Below, piece after piece: positions 1 through 5,137 of a stretch of DNA of 5,137 nt. The DNA is taken from NCBI GenBank assembly GCA_947653505.1, contig CANTHI010000310.1, positions 1 to 5,137 of the forward strand, given 5' to 3'. Source of the DNA: an uncultured Eubacterium sp. (lineage in GTDB: Bacteria > Bacillota_A > Clostridia > Lachnospirales > Lachnospiraceae). The notes beneath the pieces were generated by a model. The model ran no database searches. It was not told the DNA's origin and saw only the letters and a program-made list of their open reading frames with translations. The position numbers and the translations under genes were made by a program. Positions within the stretch are counted from its first letter, which is position 1. The number at the start of each line of letters is the position of its first letter.

Positions 1-1
1 A

Positions 2-1021
2 GTCATTCAGAACTATCTTGAGACTGGTGAACCGGTTGGTTCCAGGACGATTTCAAAGTACACCGATCTGCATCTGAGTTCTGCGACGATCCGCAATGAG
101 ATGTCAGATTTGGAAGAATTAGGATATATTCTCCAGCCGCATACCTCAGCCGGACGGATTCCATCTGACAAGGGCTACCGGTTTTATGTAGACAATCTGA
201 TCGCGGAAAAAAATCAGGAGATCAGCGATATGCAAAATCTTGTGATTGAGCATACCGAAAAGATGGAAAAGGTATTGAAAAAGGTTGCCAGACTGCTGGC
301 CAATAATACGGAATATGCAGCCATGATTACCGGTCCGCGCTACCATCGCAGCAAGCTGAAATTTATCCAGCTGTCCAGAGTGGATGCAGGCCAGATACTC
401 TGTGTCATTGTGCTGGAAGGCAATATTGTAAAAAATAAAATGCTGGGGATTGAAGAAGAGCTGACGGATGAGCAGCTGTTAAAGCTGAACATTCTGCTGA
501 ATACAAGTCTGAACGGACTGTCGATGGAACAGATTAATCTTGGTACGATCTCCGCGCTGAAAGATCAGGCAGGCATCCACAGCAAAATCGTAGGGGATGT
601 GCTGGATGCTGTGGCGGAGGCGATCGGTGAGGACGAAGATCTTCAGATTTATACAAGCGGGGCAACCAATATTTTTAAATATCCGGAGCTTAGCAATTCC
701 GAAAAGGCAAGTGAGTTTATTTCTGCGTTTGAAGAAAAACAGGTGCTCGCGAATATGATTACCGATAAGCTCACAGAGCAGGGGCCGCAGACCGGTATTC
801 AGGTCTATATCGGTGATGAGAGTCCGATCAAGACGATGAAGGACTGCAGTGTTGTGACAGCGACGTATGAGCTTGGCGACGGGATCACCGGAACGATCGG
901 GATCATAGGGCCAAAGCGGATGGATTATGAAAGAGTACTGAATAATCTCAAACATTTAAAAAAGCAGCTGGATGGTATTTATCAGAAATCTGAATCAGAC
1001 GAAAAACCTGATGGCGGATAA
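2..1021 (+). CDS. hrcA: Heat-inducible transcription repressor HrcA (5'-partial)
   Basis: HrcA is the dimeric repressor of class I heat-shock operons. It binds the CIRCE inverted repeat, and in the studied Firmicutes GroEL keeps it active. The reading frame is open from base 2, giving 339 visible residues that begin VIQNYLETGEPVGSRTISK, a typical HrcA N-terminus. By comparison with the usual length of about 340-350 residues, only about 10-15 N-terminal residues are missing. The in-frame ATG at 101 is an internal methionine (visible residue 34), not the start. The winged-helix DNA-binding part covers visible residues 1-75, with SSATIRNEMSDLEELGYI and HTSAGRIPSDKGYRFYVD as family hallmarks. The GAF-like dimerisation part follows, with EYAAMITGPR, CSVVTATYELGDG and GTIGIIGPKRMDY near the C-terminus. 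A short charged tail ends at the TAA at 1019-1021. It is the first gene of the operon, and its own promoter and CIRCE lie outside the window. Confidence 0.97.
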   Translation, partial: VIQNYLETGEPVGSRTISKYTDLHLSSATIRNEMSDLEELGYILQPHTSAGRIPSDKGYRFYVDNLIAEKNQEISDMQNLVIEHTEKMEKVLKKVARLLANNTEYAAMITGPRYHRSKLKFIQLSRVDAGQILCVIVLEGNIVKNKMLGIEEELTDEQLLKLNILLNTSLNGLSMEQINLGTISALKDQAGIHSKIVGDVLDAVAEAIGEDEDLQIYTSGATNIFKYPELSNSEKASEFISAFEEKQVLANMITDKLTEQGPQTGIQVYIGDESPIKTMKDCSVVTATYELGDGITGTIGIIGPKRMDYERVLNNLKHLKKQLDGIYQKSESDEKPDGG

Positions 1022-1100
1022 TATGCTGTCTGGTCCGGTTATTTCAAAATCGCAGGGCATGCAGCTGATGAAAGCAACAACAGCCGGATATCGATGAGAA

Positions 1101-1132
1101 AAGACAGCGGTTTGTATGGATATGGCTGTCTT
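1101..1132 (+). repeat. Inverted repeat, possible mRNA hairpin
   Basis: AAGACAGC (1101-1108) and GCTGTCTT (1125-1132) are perfect 8-bp complementary arms separated by 16 nt. The bases just outside and just inside the arms do not pair. No T-run follows, so it is not a standard terminator. It could be a transcript processing or stability hairpin between hrcA and grpE, or chance. The long loop weakens the case. Confidence 0.4.
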
Positions 1133-1139
1133 AGGTACA

Positions 1140-1161
1140 TCTGGTTTTAATCTGGTTTTAA
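1140..1161 (+). repeat. Perfect 11-bp tandem duplication
   Basis: TCTGGTTTTAA occurs twice back to back (1140-1150 and 1151-1161) with no mismatch, ending four bases before the grpE ribosome binding site. It sits in the leader of grpE and may be a recent slippage duplication. No regulator binding site of this sequence is known to me. Confidence 0.85.
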
Positions 1162-1165
1162 TATA

Positions 1166-1173
1166 GAAAGGAG
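1166..1173 (+). promoter_or_regulatory. Ribosome binding site of grpE (decides GTG start)
   Basis: GAAAGGAG lies 8 nt upstream of the GTG at 1182 and 14 nt upstream of the next in-frame ATG at 1188. The spacing favours the GTG as the initiation codon, although a start at the ATG two codons later would change little. Confidence 0.75.
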
Positions 1174-1181
1174 CAGGGCGC

Positions 1182-1964
1182 GTGGAAATGAATAGGGAGA
1201 AGATGGAAGAAGATCTTCAGCAGGATACAGCACAGGAAGATCAGGATGGTGCACAGTCACGGGAAACGCATGCCGGTGACGATGCACAGCCGCAGAATGG
1301 TATAGACGGGGCAGATACCGCAGATAATATCCGTGCAGATGATCCGGATTGGGAGGAATCTTCCGATGACGATGCAAATGATGCTGCGGATGAAGTGGCG
1401 GATACGGATGAAGAGGAAGAATCTTCTGATGATTCCGGTGAAGATATTAAAGACCGGAAGGAAAGCACAGCAGAAGCTGGTTCGTCCGGCGGGAAAAAAG
1501 GATTTTTCAAAAAAAATAAGAAAAAAGATAAAAAGGATGAAAAAATCGAGGAACTGACTGATCAGGTCAGACGCCAGATGGCAGAGTTTGACAATTTCCG
1601 CAAGCGCACAGATAAAGAAAAGACCCAGATGTATGAAATCGGCGCGAAAAGCATTATAGAAAAAGTGCTTCCGGTGGTAGATAATTTTGAACGCGGTCTT
1701 GCGGCAGTGCCACAGGAGCAGAAAGAGGATGCGTTTGTAGATGGCATGAATAAGATTTATAAACAGCTGATGACAATGCTGGAGGAAGCGGATGTGAAGC
1801 CGATCGAGGCGGTTGGAAAGGAATTTGACCCGAATCTGCACAATGCGGTGATGCAGACGGAAAGTGATGAATACGAATCCGGGATTGTCGCGCAGGAGCT
1901 GCAGAAAGGCTACACATACCGCGACAGCGTCGTAAGGCACAGTATGGTGGCGGTCGTAAGCTGA
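1182..1964 (+). CDS. grpE: Nucleotide exchange factor GrpE
   Basis: GrpE is the dimeric cytoplasmic co-chaperone that releases ADP from DnaK and so triggers substrate release. It has 260 residues, longer than the common 180-220. Residues 1 to about 100 are a low-complexity acidic extension rich in Asp, Glu and Ser, for example DEEEESSDDSGED at 76-88. A lysine-rich patch follows (about 105-121, GKKGFFKKNKKKDKKDEK). The conserved core starts at about 122 with the long helix and MAEFDNFRKRT (133-143), continues through IEKVLPVVDNFERGL (159-173) and FDPNLHNAVMQ (215-225), and ends in the beta domain with GYTYRDSVVRHSMVAVVS (243-260). The GTG start is chosen from ribosome binding site spacing. An A8 run at 1509-1516 lies in the lysine patch, and a -1 slip there would hit TAA at 1517-1519. 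It lies between hrcA and dnaK, its usual place in Clostridia. Confidence 0.97.
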   Translation: MEMNREKMEEDLQQDTAQEDQDGAQSRETHAGDDAQPQNGIDGADTADNIRADDPDWEESSDDDANDAADEVADTDEEEESSDDSGEDIKDRKESTAEAGSSGGKKGFFKKNKKKDKKDEKIEELTDQVRRQMAEFDNFRKRTDKEKTQMYEIGAKSIIEKVLPVVDNFERGLAAVPQEQKEDAFVDGMNKIYKQLMTMLEEADVKPIEAVGKEFDPNLHNAVMQTESDEYESGIVAQELQKGYTYRDSVVRHSMVAVVS

Positions 1965-2008
1965 GACAGGATACCAGTTCTATATCAATCAGCCGGTTAA
2001 ATTTTATA

Positions 2009-2037
2009 TATATATTTTCTATAAATTGTAGTATAAT
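2009..2037 (+). promoter_or_regulatory. Putative internal promoter upstream of dnaK
   Basis: TATAAT at 2032-2037 matches the housekeeping -10 consensus exactly and lies in a very AT-rich stretch (about 1997-2043) in the grpE-dnaK gap. The hexamer 17 bp upstream (TATATA, 2009-2014) is a poor -35. An overlapping alternative is TATAAA (2020-2025) with TTAAAT (1997-2002) at a 17-bp spacing. Such a promoter would make dnaK-dnaJ transcripts independent of the hrcA promoter. No CIRCE accompanies it. AT-rich sequence yields such boxes by chance, so this is a moderate call. Confidence 0.45.
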
Positions 2038-2042
2038 CATAT

Positions 2043-2050
2043 AGCATGCT
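2043..2050. repeat. 8-bp palindrome at the predicted transcription start
   Basis: AGCATGCT is a perfect palindrome starting 6 nt after the -10 box, where transcription would be expected to begin. It could be an operator half-site pair or chance. It matches neither CIRCE nor the CtsR heptad repeat. A weak hairpin, TGCTGC (2047-2052) with GCAGCA (2078-2083), overlaps it in the dnaK leader. Confidence 0.3.
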
Positions 2051-2089
2051 GCGGCAGATATAAAGATGCATGGAAAAGCAGCAGAGTTT

Positions 2090-2095
2090 AGGAGG
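2090..2095 (+). promoter_or_regulatory. Ribosome binding site of dnaK
   Basis: AGGAGG is a full Shine-Dalgarno match placed 8 nt before the ATG at 2104. It is the strongest ribosome binding site in the window, in keeping with the high demand for DnaK. Confidence 0.9.
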
Positions 2096-2100
2096 AATGA

Positions 2101-3990
<1,890 letters not shown>

Positions 3991-4020
3991 TCTTTCGGAA
4001 TAGGAAGCTATAAAAATCAG

Positions 4021-4035
4021 AGGCTGTCAGGCTGT
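4021..4035 (+). repeat. Short direct repeat in dnaK-dnaJ gap
   Basis: AGGCTGT occurs at 4021-4027 and 4029-4035, one base apart. Either CTGT could pair with ACAG at 4069-4072, just outside the stem-loop at 4043-4068, so the two copies may offer alternative base-stem pairings. This is weak and may be chance. Confidence 0.45.
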
Positions 4036-4042
4036 TTATAAG

Positions 4043-4068
4043 CAATGGATATGGGAGATATTCCATTG
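4043..4068 (+). other. Stem-loop between dnaK and dnaJ, not a classic terminator
   Basis: CAATGGA (4043-4049) pairs perfectly with TCCATTG (4062-4068). With T4061 bulged out, TAT (4050-4052) pairs with ATA (4058-4060), closing a 5-nt GGGAG loop and giving about 10 bp in all. The sequence after the stem is GACAGGTG rather than a T-run, so an intrinsic terminator is unlikely. A structure that stabilises the 3' end of upstream dnaK mRNA or marks a processing site, lowering dnaJ relative to dnaK, is a plausible inference. The rest of this 151-nt gap holds an ATAAATTTAT palindrome (4111-4120) and no gene or CIRCE. Confidence 0.6.
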
Positions 4069-4129
4069 ACAGGTGAAAGAGAGTATACGTAGAGAATAGG
4101 GAATACAGAGATAAATTTATTGTGCAGGC

Positions 4130-4135
4130 AGAGGA
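4130..4135 (+). promoter_or_regulatory. Ribosome binding site of dnaJ
   Basis: AGAGGA lies 6 nt before the ATG at 4142. It is a weaker match than the AGGAGG of dnaK, consistent with the lower amount of DnaJ usually needed. Confidence 0.7.
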
Positions 4136-4141
4136 AAAGTT

Positions 4142-5110
4142 ATGGCAGAGCAGAAAAGAGATTATTACGAGGTTCTAGGGGTAGCAAAAAACGCCGGGGA
4201 TTCGGAAATTAAAAAAGCTTACCGGGTCCTCGCAAAAAAGTACCATCCGGATATGAATCCTGGTGATAAAGAAGCAGAAAAAAAATTCAAGGAAGCTTCC
4301 GAAGCCTATGCGATTTTGAGCGATCCGGAAAAACGCAGGCAGTATGACCAGTTTGGCCACGCAGCTTTTGAAGGCGGTGGCGGGGGAGCCGGTGGATTCG
4401 ACTTCTCGGGTATGGATTTTGGTGATATTTTTGGTGACATTTTTGGTGACTTTTTCGGCGGCGGCAGCAGCAGGAGAAGCAGCAATGGGCCGATGAAAGG
4501 AGCCAATGTACGTGCCAGTGTGCGGATTACGTTTGAAGAAGCGGTCTTTGGATGTGAAAAGGAATTGGAACTGGTATTGAAAGACGATTGTCCGCAGTGC
4601 CAAGGAAGCGGTGCAAAGCCTGGAACGAAACCTGAGACTTGTACAAAGTGTGGCGGCAAGGGTAAAGTAATGTTCACACAGCAGTCACTGTTTGGCATGG
4701 TGCAGAATGTACAGACCTGTCCGGACTGTCGTGGTACCGGTAAAGTTGTGAAAGAAAAATGCCCGCATTGTCATGGCAACGGGTATATATCCAACAAAAA
4801 GAAAATTTCGGTGAGCATCCCGCCAGGAATCGACAACGGACAGAGTGTCCGGATTCGTGAAAAAGGCGAACCCGGCACGAACGGAGGCCCGAGAGGAGAT
4901 CTGCTTGTTGAGGTTCTTATTACAAGTCATCCGATCTTCCAGCGGCAGGATATGAATATTTATTCGACAGCTCCGGTCTCTTTTGCGCAGGCGGCATTAG
5001 GCGGGGAGATCCGGATCAGTACAATCGACGGGGATGTACTGTATACTGTAAAACCAGGGACGCAGACGGATACGATGAGTATCGAGCGGCGCAAGCTCAT
5101 GAAAGGGTAG
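4142..5110 (+). CDS. dnaJ: Chaperone protein DnaJ (Hsp40), C-terminus aberrant or truncated
   Basis: DnaJ binds unfolded clients and stimulates the DnaK ATPase through its J domain. The visible protein has 322 residues, whereas the family is usually about 375-395. The J domain is residues 5-70 with the essential HPD at 35-37. The Gly/Phe region is about 77-108 with three FGD(I/F) repeats. The zinc domain has all four CxxCxGxG repeats: CPQCQGSG (150-157), CTKCGGKG (167-174), CPDCRGTG (193-200) and CPHCHGNG (207-214). The C-terminal beta domain is recognisable through [17 protein letters not shown] and KPGTQTDT (304-311). After that, family members continue with a (R/K)xRLxGKG-type strand. Here the frame reads [11 protein letters not shown] and stops at TAG (5108-5110), so the end of the second beta domain and the dimerisation region are missing. 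The break is close to the window end, so a sequence error or chimeric contig end is more likely than a functional short DnaJ. Confidence 0.93.
   Translation: MAEQKRDYYEVLGVAKNAGDSEIKKAYRVLAKKYHPDMNPGDKEAEKKFKEASEAYAILSDPEKRRQYDQFGHAAFEGGGGGAGGFDFSGMDFGDIFGDIFGDFFGGGSSRRSSNGPMKGANVRASVRITFEEAVFGCEKELELVLKDDCPQCQGSGAKPGTKPETCTKCGGKGKVMFTQQSLFGMVQNVQTCPDCRGTGKVVKEKCPHCHGNGYISNKKKISVSIPPGIDNGQSVRIREKGEPGTNGGPRGDLLVEVLITSHPIFQRQDMNIYSTAPVSFAQAALGGEIRISTIDGDVLYTVKPGTQTDTMSIERRKLMKG
4417..4452 (+). repeat. Three 12-bp tandem units in the DnaJ G/F region
   Basis: TTTTGGTGATAT, TTTTGGTGACAT and TTTTGGTGACTT follow each other directly, differing at one or two bases. They encode the [12 protein letters not shown] motifs (residues 93-104). 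DIF-type motifs in the G/F linker are normal for DnaJ and help regulate the DnaK interaction. The near-identity in DNA suggests expansion by slippage, and copy number may vary between strains. Confidence 0.85.
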
Positions 5111-5137
5111 GGCGCCGAACTCGTTTTGACAAAGGGC
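5075..5137 (+). other. Divergent 3' end of dnaJ, likely damaged or misassembled
   Basis: From codon 312 of dnaJ to the window end, none of the three forward frames reads as normal DnaJ. The dnaJ frame stops at 5108-5110. Frame +1 has TGA at 5076-5078, 5100-5102 and 5127-5129. The remaining frame is open to the end but gives [15 protein letters not shown], which is not DnaJ-like. Small fragments (KGRAPNS at 5103-5123, RFDKG at 5122-5136) vaguely recall the GKGxPNLR stretch expected here, which would fit several indels, but this is speculative. Confidence 0.5.

Larger units (their letters stand above)
1022..1181 (+). other. hrcA-grpE intergenic region
   Basis: This is a 160-nt gap with no convincing gene. 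It holds an inverted repeat (1101-1132), an 11-bp tandem duplication (1140-1161) and the grpE ribosome binding site. I see no CIRCE (TTAGCACTC-N9-GAGTGCTAA) and no hairpin plus T-tract terminator, so grpE is probably reached by read-through from hrcA. In Bacillus subtilis the dnaK operon transcript is cleaved between hrcA and grpE, which lowers HrcA relative to the chaperones. A similar role here is inference only. Confidence 0.6.

Noticed and set aside
101..103. ATG at 101 as the hrcA start
   Set aside because: The same frame upstream to base 2 encodes conserved HrcA sequence (ETGEPVGSRT, SSATIRNE), so the gene begins before the window.
1011..1097. 28-codon + strand frame (ATG 1011 to TGA 1095-1097) overlapping the end of hrcA
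   Set aside because: There is no Shine-Dalgarno sequence before the ATG, and the peptide (starting MADNMLSGPVISK) is not recognised. Its length is within chance.
1112..1140. Possible grpE promoter (TTGTAT at 1112-1117 and TACAT near 1136)
   Set aside because: Both boxes match the consensus poorly, and grpE is explained by read-through from hrcA.
1257..1940. 227-residue open frame on the - strand opposite grpE
   Set aside because: Its Phe/Ile/Leu-rich content is what the reverse complement of a Lys/Glu/Asp-rich gene gives. It has no plausible ribosome binding site or family motif.

Overview
This window is the core of a Firmicutes-type class I heat-shock operon, hrcA-grpE-dnaK-dnaJ, with all genes on the + strand. 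The gene order with hrcA first is typical of Clostridia and Bacilli. The protein wording (GrpE ending in GYTYRDSVVRHSMVAVVS, a DnaK shortened in the N-terminal ATPase lobe, moderate GC, strong AGGAGG-type ribosome binding sites) points to Clostridia, most likely a member of Lachnospiraceae. The genus cannot be fixed by eye. Both ends of the window fall inside genes, so this may be a whole short contig or an excerpt.

Layout: hrcA (2-1021) lacks only about a dozen N-terminal codons. A 160-nt gap follows, with an inverted repeat and an 11-bp tandem duplication. Next comes grpE (1182-1964, GTG start), which has a long acidic and then lysine-rich N-terminal extension. A 139-nt AT-rich gap holds a consensus -10 box and a palindrome near the predicted transcription start. 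dnaK (2104-3990) is complete and canonical. A 151-nt gap then holds a stem-loop without a U-tract. Last is dnaJ (4142-5110), normal through the J domain, G/F region, zinc domain and most of the C-terminal domain. Its reading frame leaves the family sequence at about residue 312 and stops about 75-80 residues early, 27 nt before the window end.

How the genes work together: HrcA represses the operon by binding CIRCE, which is expected upstream of the window start and is not visible here. DnaJ delivers unfolded clients to DnaK and stimulates ATP hydrolysis. DnaK holds the clients, and GrpE exchanges the nucleotide to reset the cycle. The non-coding gaps look suited to giving the cistrons different expression levels (internal promoter before dnaK, hairpin between dnaK and dnaJ, weaker dnaJ ribosome binding site).

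No novel system, mobile element, CRISPR array, tRNA or rRNA was seen. The points most worth checking are the aberrant 3' end of dnaJ and the non-coding structures in the three gaps.
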